Shown piece after piece: positions 45,501-53,510 of a DNA stretch of 64,000 nt. The notes beneath the pieces were generated by a model. The model was not told the DNA's origin. It ran no database searches and saw only the letters and a program-made list of their open reading frames with translations. This stretch comes from Sphingomonas sp. Y38-1Y (GTDB lineage: Bacteria; Pseudomonadota; Alphaproteobacteria; Sphingomonadales; Sphingomonadaceae): positions 496,001-560,000 of the forward strand of contig NZ_CP135916.1 in NCBI RefSeq assembly GCF_032391395.1, in the 5' to 3' direction. Made by a program: the position numbers and the translations under genes. Position 1 is the first letter of the stretch, and every line of letters starts with the position of its first letter.

Positions 45501-48016
45501 CCAACAAGTCGGGCATCGAGGCGCTGTTCACCGACGTGTCGACGGGTGCCGCCAACGACGGCACCGCGGAAGTCACGATCGGTGCCAACGCCCAGGCGGC
45601 CGGCATCACGACGGTGACGACGGACGACGACGACCTCAACGCCGGCGCGTACACCGTAGGCCTGACGGTCAACACCGAAACGGGTGACGTGGCGACGGGC
45701 AGCGGCAACGACACGGTCAATCTGACCCAGGCGAACCCCTACCCCGATGCCGGCACGATCTCGCTTGGCGCCGGCGACGACACGCTCAACTCGCGTTACA
45801 CGCAGTTCCAGAACACCTCGACCCTGACCGGCGGCACCGGCACCGACACGCTCGTGGTCGGCGGCTCGTTCGCCGGCTACGGCTTCGTTCCCGGTGAGAT
45901 CACGGTGCCGTTCGAGCTCTTTGCGGCTGGCGGCAACGCCAACTTCACGGGTTTCGAGCGCATCAACATCCTGAACGGCCAGCAGGCCGTGCAGGTCGCG
46001 GGTGCCGCTAACGACCAGGCCGGCATCGTCGTCGGCAGCTTCGAAGTCGATCTGGTCAACGCCAATGTCGCGGCGAATTCGACCTTCGTCGTCGATGCCT
46101 CGGCGCTGACAGCGATCCGCTACGACCTGGGCGCCGATGGCGAGTTCGGTGGCACGGGCGCCAATGCCGACGACTTCTACGCAAGCTTCGTCGACCTCGA
46201 CGCCTCGGCGCTCGGCGCCGGCCGTGCGGTCGACTTCGTGGGCGGCGAGGGCGACGACGTCGTTCTCGGCGGTGCCGGCGCCGACTTCCTGCGGGGCAAT
46301 GTCGGCGACGACCAGCTGAACGGCGGCGCGGGCAACGACACGCTCGAAGGCGGCGACGGCAGCGACACGCTGGTCGGCGGCGCGGGCTTCGACGTGATCC
46401 GCGGCGGCGCTGGCAACGACTTCATCGACCTGACCGTGACGCAGTTCAACAGCGATGCGGACACCGTCGATGGCGGCGCCGGCAACGACACGCTGCGCAT
46501 CATCGGCACCGCGGCGGCGCAGGAAATCGCCGACGTGGGCTTCAACGGCCGCTTCACCAGCGTCGAGGAGGTCACGCTGGTAGGTGGCCCGGGCGGCGCG
46601 AACACCGCGTTCACCTATACCGCCGGCTTCTATTCGGAGACGAGCGGCGTCCGCGTGATCAACCTGTCGGCCAACACCGACGGCAGCAGCGTGTCGGTGG
46701 CGAACTATGCCTCGGCCGGTGCGACGATCAACGGCGGCGGGGCCGACAACATCACGCTGACGGGTTCGCAGTTCGCGGACACCTTCACCGATGGTGGCGG
46801 CACGGCGGTGACGATCAATGCGGGCGGCGGGGCGGACACGCTCAACCTCACCCGTACACCGAACGGCACGGTCACGTTCAATGGCGAGGCCGGTAACGAC
46901 ACCGTCAACTCGTTCGGGACGGCGCTGTTCAACAACGACACGTTCAACGGCGGGTCGGGCAGCGACACGATCAACATTCGCGACGCGCTGACCGCGGAAC
47001 AGGTGACCACCAACACCTTCACCGTCGGTGCGGCCCTGGTGAACTTCGAGACGATCAACCTGCTCGCCGGTCTTGCGCCGGTGAACAACACCACCGGCAA
47101 CGACGTCGCCGGCGGCGCCAACAGCTATGACGTCACCGTCACCGACGCCGGCATCGACGCCGGGGTCAACCTGGTCATCAACGGCTCGACGCTCCGCGCC
47201 GACGTCGTCACCGGCCTGGGCGGCGATAACGTCATCGGCGGCGGCAACGACACGCTGACCGACGAGACGCTGACGGTCGACGCTTCGGGGCTGACCGGCG
47301 GCCGTTCGGTCACCGTGACCGGCGGTGCGGGCGACGACGACCTGACGGGTAGCGTGGCGGCCGACCGGCTCACCGGCGGTTCGGGCGACGACGTCCTGAC
47401 GGGTCTCGCTGGCAACGACACGATCGTTGGCGGCGAGGGCAGCGACACCATCAACGGTGGCGCAGGGACCGACGCGATCGACCTGACCGAAGTCACGGCG
47501 GCGCGCGATACCGTGATCGTGGGTGCTGGCGAGGCGCCGCGCACGGCGTTCGACACCATCACCGGCTTCGCGGTCTATCGCGGCGGCGACGTCGCTCCGG
47601 CCGGGGCGCCCGATGGCGTCGTCGACCTGGCCGACTTCAACGCGACCCCGGGCCTGGCCGACGTCATCGACTTCGGTGCCGGCATCGTCGCCGAGAATTC
47701 GGCTTCGATCGCCAATGGTGTGGTCCAGCAGGGCACAATCCTGCAGGACGCGATCAACAGCTCGACCAGCCTGCTCGCCGCGATCCAGTTGATCGAGCAG
47801 GAGTTCAACGCCGATGCTGCCGACAATGACGGCGTCATCGCGTTCACCTACCAGGGCAACACCTATATCGGTGAGATCACCGATACGGGCGGCGCGGGCA
47901 ACGCGGCGGCGTTCACCGACCTCGTCCGCCTGACCGGCGTGACCGGCGTGACCGCGCTGATCGATGCCGACGGCGTCGGTGGCAGCACCGCGCTGGGTCT
48001 GATCGGCCAGCCCTGA
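42512..48016 (+). CDS. Giant Calx-beta/RTX surface protein with RsaA-like C-terminus
   Basis: 1834 residues, acidic, no signal peptide and no cysteine that I can see. N-terminal region 1-140, a Calx-beta domain at about 145-250 (VVEGQANIVYTFTLSS, then DDDG), then beta-rich passenger sequence with four clusters of calcium-binding GGxGxDxL nonapeptides near residues 535-600, 895-960, 1243-1325 and 1603-1660. Related blocks of a few hundred residues recur (DGSALRTDV, DETLxVDASxLxGGRxV). The end (VIAFTYQGNTYIGEI, then VRLTGVTGVTALID) resembles the C-terminal secretion signal of Caulobacter S-layer protein RsaA. Export by an ABC type I system is expected; the exporter is not in the window. Could be an S-layer or a biofilm adhesin. 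Confidence 0.82.
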   Translation: MAIITLSEDETLGFTLAGENLVFGTPEGEETITIGGGKQTLDASFNAGGDTVIFTGSASQYSIARSGSSLIITGPNGTNVTIPVPDPSLSDADRPVLQFSDVSLPLDTTLNADGTGTFTIGDQTITTTATTISGSGGGEPNPGGLTVNVTATDVVEGQANIVYTFTLSSAQSSPVTINVATVGGTATAGADYVPVSQAITFAPGQTTAFLTVVVNNDTINSEGVETVVLQVTGATLAPGADLTANITDDDGVPPAPPPPVPQSFELTTGADTAFGGAAGDRFSGVQNSLLAGKLLSQADQVGGGDGVDTLVLINSGAAPFNVLDDVDFTNVTSVEVLQTNYNQIVLGAQADEAGIVQVDTSISDSQGFGGTVLDISSAAFNNELQVVMAASVADLVITDLANGRDDVNTGGSLVGVGGVLSSAIDQVQFANQTNTVRLTLTSGAVGDGVVTNGDGRLAVAAQSLGGLGNQNGTATGPVSYFDDEGVRFFGGEYNVQGTGANENRGLFGEVVLGTQLDDIITAATPVSATLGAYINGGQGDDEIVGSANRDFFVGGAGDDYLEGGAGADELRGGAGDDYLWGGAGLDTLDGGAGSDTYFFDNGEFLSSEAITDSGTGADDIDTADILTNVNITDAQFAGKASFEAVLVNNVSGDPTIDVTLGANAQAAGIYLIGSYISNIDASAYTSDVTLVGQGDLLSGSGDDMVYIGHTAGFAKSGDDIELIGFHIDFSPIFGAPYAGTVELGDGDDMLDASYTIEAGAGAFDGGDGFDTLLLGGSIAALGGGTGGNYFYADPFDDTLVNFEAVIIRAADDATPANVATGDPALAGNAVSYGFTVVDANVTDGGTLIIDGSALRTDVTSDLGADGDLGTPDDVLTDETLAVDASALSGGRAVDVRGGAANDFVLGGAGADLIAGNGGDDLLIGGAGADEILGGAGDDEISGGADADTLNGGEGSDTYTYDDGDFIADEVIADDGSAGDIDLIDIESTTAITDAQFSNKSGIEALFTDVSTGAANDGTAEVTIGANAQAAGITTVTTDDDDLNAGAYTVGLTVNTETGDVATGSGNDTVNLTQANPYPDAGTISLGAGDDTLNSRYTQFQNTSTLTGGTGTDTLVVGGSFAGYGFVPGEITVPFELFAAGGNANFTGFERINILNGQQAVQVAGAANDQAGIVVGSFEVDLVNANVAANSTFVVDASALTAIRYDLGADGEFGGTGANADDFYASFVDLDASALGAGRAVDFVGGEGDDVVLGGAGADFLRGNVGDDQLNGGAGNDTLEGGDGSDTLVGGAGFDVIRGGAGNDFIDLTVTQFNSDADTVDGGAGNDTLRIIGTAAAQEIADVGFNGRFTSVEEVTLVGGPGGANTAFTYTAGFYSETSGVRVINLSANTDGSSVSVANYASAGATINGGGADNITLTGSQFADTFTDGGGTAVTINAGGGADTLNLTRTPNGTVTFNGEAGNDTVNSFGTALFNNDTFNGGSGSDTINIRDALTAEQVTTNTFTVGAALVNFETINLLAGLAPVNNTTGNDVAGGANSYDVTVTDAGIDAGVNLVINGSTLRADVVTGLGGDNVIGGGNDTLTDETLTVDASGLTGGRSVTVTGGAGDDDLTGSVAADRLTGGSGDDVLTGLAGNDTIVGGEGSDTINGGAGTDAIDLTEVTAARDTVIVGAGEAPRTAFDTITGFAVYRGGDVAPAGAPDGVVDLADFNATPGLADVIDFGAGIVAENSASIANGVVQQGTILQDAINSSTSLLAAIQLIEQEFNADAADNDGVIAFTYQGNTYIGEITDTGGAGNAAAFTDLVRLTGVTGVTALIDADGVGGSTALGLIGQP

Positions 48017-48039
48017 TCGACCTGAACGACTGAGAACGG

Positions 48040-48071
48040 CCCCGGGCGAGCGATCGCCCGGGGTTTTTTTT
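48040..48071 (+). terminator. Strong rho-independent terminator of the adhesin operon
   Basis: CCCCGGGCGA-GCGA-TCGCCCGGGG is a perfect 10-base stem with a stable tetraloop, followed by eight T residues, 24 bases after the RTX stop codon. The clearest intrinsic terminator in the window. Confidence 0.92.
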
Positions 48072-49161
48072 CCTAGCAGAGAGCTGCGCATCGGGGCTGA
48101 TGTGGGCCCGACATCAGAAAGGCCCTCGCGCGCTGGGACGATGCGCCCCCGTTGAGCGCTGTTCGGCCGACATTCAGCGGGAAGTCCGTCGATCAGCGAC
48201 ATCTCACCAGTGAGCGAACTTCGGGCCTCGCAACGTCATCGGCGGGGAAAGTGAGGCACTGTGTTGGCGACTGTCCGTTACGCACGCATCGCCTTCGCCT
48301 CGCATTGCAGGCTCCATTCAGTCGGTCGCTGATTTCCCGATCCGTAGGTCACCCTCGCGGCAAAGCCGGCGCAGTCCATCGGCGCGGGTGCCAGTCATCG
48401 TACGGTGATCGGGCCAGGTGCCGCTGGATCGTTTCACCGTAACGCTGCCGCGCCGCCCTTCGTCCAAACGATTTGAAGCCACGGGCTGGCTGAGCATGTT
48501 TCTCGGACGCTCCGCACACGCTCTTCGAGCCGGGGCTTTTGGCGACACGCTTTGCGTTGTCGACCACTTGCTATTACCCTGCGCTGAGAGCGAGCGAGAA
48601 GCGCGAGCCAGCCCAAGTCCCTGACCACCGACACCGCTCGTCGACCTGCAGCAGCGAATGACCTACCATCTTGTAGGTTGAAAGAGCTGATGGAGGCAGC
48701 GCCACACTCACGTTCGTGGTGAGGGGCATCAGTCATTGGTCGATCGGACCCTTCTGGCGCGAACGTCGTGACGGGTACGCCGATTAAAGCCGAACTGCAC
48801 CTAACCTGCCCGCGACTTGTGCCGATAACGAACGCCTTGGTGTGATTGCACCGCGCAACGCTGCCGAATGATCGATCAAGTGCGATTGACGCAGCACTTC
48901 TAGCTGCAAGTGGCGGCGCGCATGCCCAAGCAAATGAGCGGGCATAATCGGGGGCGGTTGGCTCAAGCTCAGACTAGGGCCGCGCCGACAACGCCAATCT
49001 AGCGATCGCCAAGGCTGGAAAGAACGACGATCACGGCGCCCATAGACGCCATGCGTAGCCAATCTTGTCGGTCGAGTCTGGCACGCAGATGATGCAACCC
49101 TGGGCCGCCTACGACCCAAACCGGCAATCGGCGCGGGCATTCAGCCCGCGCCCACCGCATC
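48072..49161. other. 1.1-kb region without a supported gene
   Basis: Open frames here are short, overlap on both strands and show no ribosome binding site, no domain pattern and composition unlike the neighbours. Visible structures are an inverted repeat CTGATGT-GGGCCCG-ACATCAG (48097-48117) and ACCTAC-CATCTT-GTAGGT (48661-48678). It may be decayed mobile or gene sequence; no transposase motif was recognised. Confidence 0.6.
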
Positions 49162-49431
49162 TCAGTTGCCGTTGACCAGTGCGTTCTTCTGCGCCTCGGT
49201 CAGGTCGTCGGCATCGACATCGGAATCGTCGATCGCGTCGGCGCGCGCTTCGGCATTGTCCTCGATCTGGTCGACGACGGCCTCGTTCGCGCCGTTGGCG
49301 GCGGCGGCTTCGGCCTGCGCCTCGCCCTGCTCCTCGGCGCGCTCCGCCAGAGCGTCGTCGCCATCGCCGCCGCACGCGGCGAGCGGCGCGGCCGCGAGGA
49401 CGAGGAGGGCGGGGGCGATGAAGCGCTTCAT
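49162..49431 (-). CDS. Small acidic lipoprotein
   Basis: The 89-residue protein begins MKRFIAPALLVLAAAPLAAC, a lipoprotein signal with lipobox LAAC. The mature part is almost entirely Ala, Glu, Asp and Asn (LAERAEEQGEAQAEAAAANG, then VDADDLTEAQKNAL), likely helical and highly acidic. Family not recognised. It stands between a gene-free region and msrA on the same strand. Confidence 0.75.
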   Translation of the reverse strand: MKRFIAPALLVLAAAPLAACGGDGDDALAERAEEQGEAQAEAAAANGANEAVVDQIEDNAEARADAIDDSDVDADDLTEAQKNALVNGN

Positions 49432-49502
49432 GGTCTGAACTCCGGTTCGGGCCCGAAACGGCCCGTGCCGGCGCTCAACCCATCGCCCCCCGCGCGGTTC
49501 CG

Positions 49503-50051
49503 TCAGGCGCCGGCTCCGACCGCCTTCGACCGCTCGGCAAAGCTCTTGCGGAGCTTGCGCAGCTTGGGCGGGATCACGGCCAGGCAATAGGGATTGCGCT
49601 GCCCTTCGCCGTCCCAATAATCCTGATGATAGTCCTCGGCCGGATACCAGCGGTCGGTCTGCTCGATCGTGGTGACGATCGGGTCCAACCATTCGCCTTG
49701 GTTGCGCTCGATCGCGGCGCGCGCCTCGGCATCCTGCTCGGGCGAGTGGGGGAAGATTGCCGAGCGATATTGCGTGCCGACATCGTTGCCCTGGCGGTTG
49801 AGCGTCGTCGGGTCGTGCGTCGCAAAGAAGATGTCGAGCAGGTCGCCATAGCCGATCTGGTCCGCGTCGAACGTCACGCGGATCGCCTCGGCATGGCCGG
49901 TCTGGCCGCCGCACACCTGCTTGTAGGTCGGGTTGTCGACCGACCCGCCAATATAGACGCTCTCGACCGCGGTGACGCCGATGACGTCCTTGAATACCGC
50001 TTCGGTGCACCAGAAACAGCCACCGGCCAGCGTCGCGACTTCTTCACGCAT
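49503..50051 (-). CDS. msrA: Peptide-methionine (S)-S-oxide reductase
   Basis: The 182-residue protein has the MsrA active site [11 protein letters not shown] with catalytic Cys12, then [15 protein letters not shown] and [20 protein letters not shown], followed by AEDYHQDYW. It reduces methionine-S-sulfoxide in proteins with thioredoxin as donor. The start at [11 protein letters not shown] is the only one that leaves a normal N-terminus. It is divergent from galE. Confidence 0.95.
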   Translation of the reverse strand: MREEVATLAGGCFWCTEAVFKDVIGVTAVESVYIGGSVDNPTYKQVCGGQTGHAEAIRVTFDADQIGYGDLLDIFFATHDPTTLNRQGNDVGTQYRSAIFPHSPEQDAEARAAIERNQGEWLDPIVTTIEQTDRWYPAEDYHQDYWDGEGQRNPYCLAVIPPKLRKLRKSFAERSKAVGAGA

Positions 50052-50147
50052 GATCTTCGATCTCCTGTACGGCGCCCAAGATAGGTTCGGCGTGGCGCGA
50101 TCCAAAGGGGGCGGGTAAGGCGGGCGCGAACGGCAAGGGGATCGGCG

Positions 50148-51146
50148 ATGCAGGGCGGTTGCGTGTTGGTGACGGGCGGCGCGGGCTATATCGGCAGCCA
50201 TGCGGTGCTGGCGCTGCTCGACGCGGGCTGGCGGGTGGTGGTGATCGACAACCTCGTCACCGGGTTCGACTGGGCGGTCGATCCGCGCGCGACGTTGGTC
50301 GTCGCCAACGTCGCCGACGAGGACAAGGTGCTCGCCGCGATCCGCGAACACGGCGTCACCGCGATCATGCACTTCGCCGGGTCGGTGGTGGTGCCGGAAT
50401 CGGTCGAGAACCCGCTGAAATACTATGCCAACAACACCGCCGCCTCGCGCAGCCTGATCGAGACCGCGGTGAAGGGCGGCGTGCGCCATTTCATCTTCAG
50501 TTCGACCGCCGCGACCTATGGCATTCCCGATACCGTGCCGGTGCGCGAGGATGCGGCCAAGGTGCCGATCAACCCCTATGGCATGTCGAAGCTGATGACC
50601 GAGGCGATGCTGGCAGACGTGTCGCGGGCGCATCCGTTCAACTATGCGGCGCTGCGCTACTTCAACGTCGCGGGCGCGGATCCGCAGGGGCGCAGCGGCC
50701 AGTCGACCGCGGGCGCGACGCATCTGATCAAGGTGGCGGTCGAGGCGGCGATCGGCCGGCGCGGGCACGTGTCGGTGTTCGGGACGGACTTTGCGACACC
50801 CGACGGGACCGGCGTTCGCGATTATATCCATGTCAGCGACCTGGCCGCTGCGCATGTCGACGCCTTGGCGCTGCTGACCGCGGAGCCCGAGCGGAGCCAC
50901 ACCTTCAATGTCGGCTACGGCCGCGGCTATTCGGTGCTGGAGGTGCTCAACGCGGTCGACCGGGTGACCAATCTCAGCGTCGAGCGACGGCTCGAGGGGC
51001 GGCGTGCGGGCGACCCCGATGCGCTGGTGGCGGACAATGGCGCGATCCTGGCGGCGCTGCCGTGGCGGCCGAAGCACGACGATCTGGATGGCATCGTCCG
51101 CGATGCGCTCGCCTGGGAGCGCAAGCTGGCCGAGCGGGCCGACTAA
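50148..51146 (+). CDS. galE: UDP-glucose 4-epimerase
   Basis: The 332-residue extended SDR has the NAD motif [10 protein letters not shown] (residues 10-19), FSSTAATYG, and the catalytic [11 protein letters not shown] (YxxxK), then [15 protein letters not shown] and [12 protein letters not shown]. It interconverts UDP-glucose and UDP-galactose in the cytosol, supplying galactosyl units for surface polysaccharides. Length is typical of GalE. Confidence 0.93.
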   Translation: MQGGCVLVTGGAGYIGSHAVLALLDAGWRVVVIDNLVTGFDWAVDPRATLVVANVADEDKVLAAIREHGVTAIMHFAGSVVVPESVENPLKYYANNTAASRSLIETAVKGGVRHFIFSSTAATYGIPDTVPVREDAAKVPINPYGMSKLMTEAMLADVSRAHPFNYAALRYFNVAGADPQGRSGQSTAGATHLIKVAVEAAIGRRGHVSVFGTDFATPDGTGVRDYIHVSDLAAAHVDALALLTAEPERSHTFNVGYGRGYSVLEVLNAVDRVTNLSVERRLEGRRAGDPDALVADNGAILAALPWRPKHDDLDGIVRDALAWERKLAERAD

Positions 51147-51168
51147 CGATCGGAAGATTGCGCACGTT

Positions 51169-51200
51169 GCCTGCCGCGTCGCCGGGACGACGCGGCAGGC
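51169..51200. terminator. Bidirectional stem-loop between galE and the TonB receptor
   Basis: GCCTGCCGCGTCG-CCGGGA-CGACGCGGCAGGC is a perfect 13-base stem between two converging genes. There is no strong T-run on either side, so it may work as a bidirectional block or with Rho. Confidence 0.65.
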
Positions 51201-51219
51201 GACGGCCCCCTTTGGCCGG

Positions 51220-53400
51220 TCAGATCTGGAAGCGGATCGTCGCGCGGATGTCGCGGCCCGCAAGCGGCGCGAAGTCCTTGAGGAAGCTGGCGTGCCGGCG
51301 CGCCTCGACGTCGAAGATGTTGTTCGCCGACAGGGTCAGGCTGGTCGCGTTGCCGCGGCCGAACGGCTTCAGCCCGATGGAGGCGTTGACCATCGTGAAG
51401 CCGTTGGTCGGCAGCTCGAAATCGGCCACGCGGTCTTGCTCGAACACATGCTCGACCTCGACCCGGCCGGTCAGCCGGTCGCCATTCGCCTCGATCCCGC
51501 CAAGCATGCGGAGCGGCGGGATGCGCGGGGCGGGGCCGACGCTGGTGATGGTCGTGCGGACATAGTCGGCGAGCGCGTCGACGCTGACCGTGGTCGCGCC
51601 GACCGTCGCGACATTGGCGCGCGCTTCCGCCTCGAAGCCCCAGACGCGGGCATCGGCCTGCGCGTACTGGAAGACCGGGAGCTCGTCGATCTCCTGGCCA
51701 GTCGGCGACTGATAGATATAGTCGTCGAACCAGTTGTAGAAGCCGGCGAGCGCAAAGGTGACGCCGGGGATCGAGCCGCGCAGCGTCGCTTCCAGGCCCC
51801 AGCTCTTCTCCTTGGTGAAGTCGGGGTCGCCGACCTCATAGGATTGCGTGCCGGCGTGCGGCCCGGCGGCGAACAGCTCCTCGGCCGACGGCGCACGCTC
51901 GGTGCGTGAGGCGTTGAGACCGAAGCGCAGGCCGTCGGCCAGCTGGTAGCTGGCGCCGAGCGAGCCCGAGAACGCATCGAAGTCGCGCTCGAACCGCGGC
52001 GTCCCGAGGTCGGCGTCCGCCTGTGCGGTCAGGGCCGTCCGCTCGTATCGCGCACCGCCCTCCAGCCGCAGCTTGCCGAGGTCGAGGCTCTGGAGCGTGA
52101 ACAGGCCGAACTGCTCGGTGGTGTTGCGCGGCACGAACTTCTCTTCGCCGACGACGTCGAAGTCGCGGATGAAAAGCTGTGCGCCCGACGCGCCGCGCCA
52201 GCCGCCCTGCGCGCGCTGGACGAGCTCGAGCCGGCCCTCGTAACCCTGGTTGAAGAAGCTGGTGCCGATCTCGCCCGTTTCCTCGATCTCGTCATGGCGA
52301 TAGTCGGCGGCGGCGAGGCGGAGACGGATCCGGTCGAGGAAGCCGTCGGTCTCGACCTCGCCGCGCACGTCGAAGCGCGTCTGCTTGAGGTTCAGGCGGA
52401 CATTCTCGTGGCCGTGGCCGTGACCTTCCTCGCCCTCATGATCGTGGTCGTGGTCGTGGTCGTGGTCGCCGTGATCGTGGTCGTCGCCTTCCTCATGCTG
52501 GAACTCGAGCCGCGCGGGAACGCCGTAGAGGCTCTCGTAGCGGCTGACCGAGAAGCCGAGATGGCCGCGATCGGTGACGAGCGAGAGGCCGCCCGCGACT
52601 TCCCACGTCTCGGCAGCGGTGTTGGGAAGGCGGCCGCGCAGCGTCGCATTCTCGCGAACCTCTTCCTCGTCGCTGGTGGCCGCGATCGCGCGAAGCTGCG
52701 GGCTGAGCAGATAGCCGCCGGTGCGCAGGTCGTCGGTGCGCAGATAGCTGCCGTCGACATGCGCGACGAGCTTGCCCGCGATCGGCACGTCGAGCTCGCC
52801 CGCGACCGACCGCTCCTTGCCGGCGGTCGCATAGTTGCCGATTACGTCGACATGCACCGCCTCCTCGGGCATCCGACGCGGGATCCGGTTGTCGATGACG
52901 TTGACGACGCCGCCGATCGCCGACGAGCCGAACAGGAGCGCGGAGGGGCCGCGCAGCACCTCGATCCGGTCCGCGGTCAGCGGATTGATGACGGGCGCAT
53001 GATCGACCGAGGTGGTGGAGGCGTCGATCGAGCCGATGCCGTCGGTCAGGACGCGAATGCGGTCGCCCGAGAAGCCGCGCAGGATCGGCCGCGATGCGGT
53101 CGGCCCGAACGAGGTCGCGCTGACGCCCGGCAGCCGGGCGAGCGTGTCGCCGATCGAAGGGCGCAGGTCGCGGGTCAGCGCCTCGCCCGTCAGCACCGAC
53201 GTGCCGGACAGGATGTCGGCCTGGGTGCGCTCGAACGGCGCGGTGACGATGATGTCGGTCCGCTCGCCCTGATGGTCGCCGCGCTGTGGCGGTGCCTCTG
53301 ATTCAGCCGTGGTGGCGGGCGGAGGGTTGGGCACCTCCTCGGCCCAGGCGGGCGCGGCGGCGAGGATGGTGGAAAGGCACAGCAACGAACGTAGCGACAT
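51220..53400 (-). CDS. TonB-dependent receptor with His/Asp-rich loop, ZnuD-like
   Basis: The 726-residue outer-membrane receptor has a signal peptide ([16 protein letters not shown]), a plug domain (about 45-170; [15 protein letters not shown], then [19 protein letters not shown] and [21 protein letters not shown]) and a 22-strand barrel ending in F-x-I. An external loop at about 302-332 alternates His and Asp ([13 protein letters not shown], then GHGHGH), the hallmark of zinc-import receptors of the ZnuD type. Zinc uptake is the best reading; copper or nickel cannot be excluded. Confidence 0.88.
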   Translation of the reverse strand: MSLRSLLCLSTILAAAPAWAEEVPNPPPATTAESEAPPQRGDHQGERTDIIVTAPFERTQADILSGTSVLTGEALTRDLRPSIGDTLARLPGVSATSFGPTASRPILRGFSGDRIRVLTDGIGSIDASTTSVDHAPVINPLTADRIEVLRGPSALLFGSSAIGGVVNVIDNRIPRRMPEEAVHVDVIGNYATAGKERSVAGELDVPIAGKLVAHVDGSYLRTDDLRTGGYLLSPQLRAIAATSDEEEVRENATLRGRLPNTAAETWEVAGGLSLVTDRGHLGFSVSRYESLYGVPARLEFQHEEGDDHDHGDHDHDHDHDHEGEEGHGHGHENVRLNLKQTRFDVRGEVETDGFLDRIRLRLAAADYRHDEIEETGEIGTSFFNQGYEGRLELVQRAQGGWRGASGAQLFIRDFDVVGEEKFVPRNTTEQFGLFTLQSLDLGKLRLEGGARYERTALTAQADADLGTPRFERDFDAFSGSLGASYQLADGLRFGLNASRTERAPSAEELFAAGPHAGTQSYEVGDPDFTKEKSWGLEATLRGSIPGVTFALAGFYNWFDDYIYQSPTGQEIDELPVFQYAQADARVWGFEAEARANVATVGATTVSVDALADYVRTTITSVGPAPRIPPLRMLGGIEANGDRLTGRVEVEHVFEQDRVADFELPTNGFTMVNASIGLKPFGRGNATSLTLSANNIFDVEARRHASFLKDFAPLAGRDIRATIRFQI

Positions 53401-53440
53401 GGACGCATCCCGGGACTCGAAGATGCGCCTGTGTAGCGCG

Positions 53441-53456
53441 ATGTTATAAAGTCACA
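53441..53456 (-). promoter_or_regulatory. Possible Zur box upstream of the zinc-type receptor
   Basis: ATGTTATAAAGTCACA, 40 bases from the receptor start, keeps the left half (TGTTATA) of the usual Zur palindrome, while the right half is degenerate. It fits zinc-dependent repression of a ZnuD-like gene. Weak by itself. Confidence 0.4.
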
Positions 53457-53510
53457 AGTCTGTTTTGCAGCTGCGAAGCGGTTGGCGGGCGGGTCGACGG
53501 GCGATGTAAA

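Noticed and set aside
40000..48000. Tandem repeats in the adhesins considered as a CRISPR or satellite array
   Set aside because: The periodicity is in protein modules (cadherin and RTX) with diverged codons, not in exact DNA repeats with spacers.
42530..48202. Long minus-strand frames opposite the RTX gene (719 and 1116 codons)
   Set aside because: GC-rich repetitive DNA gives open antisense frames; the proteins are Arg/Ala/Val-rich with no domain, and the plus strand has clear RTX repeats.
48784..49140. 118-codon minus-strand frame after the adhesin operon
   Set aside because: No ribosome binding site, no domain, and amino acid composition typical of a chance frame.
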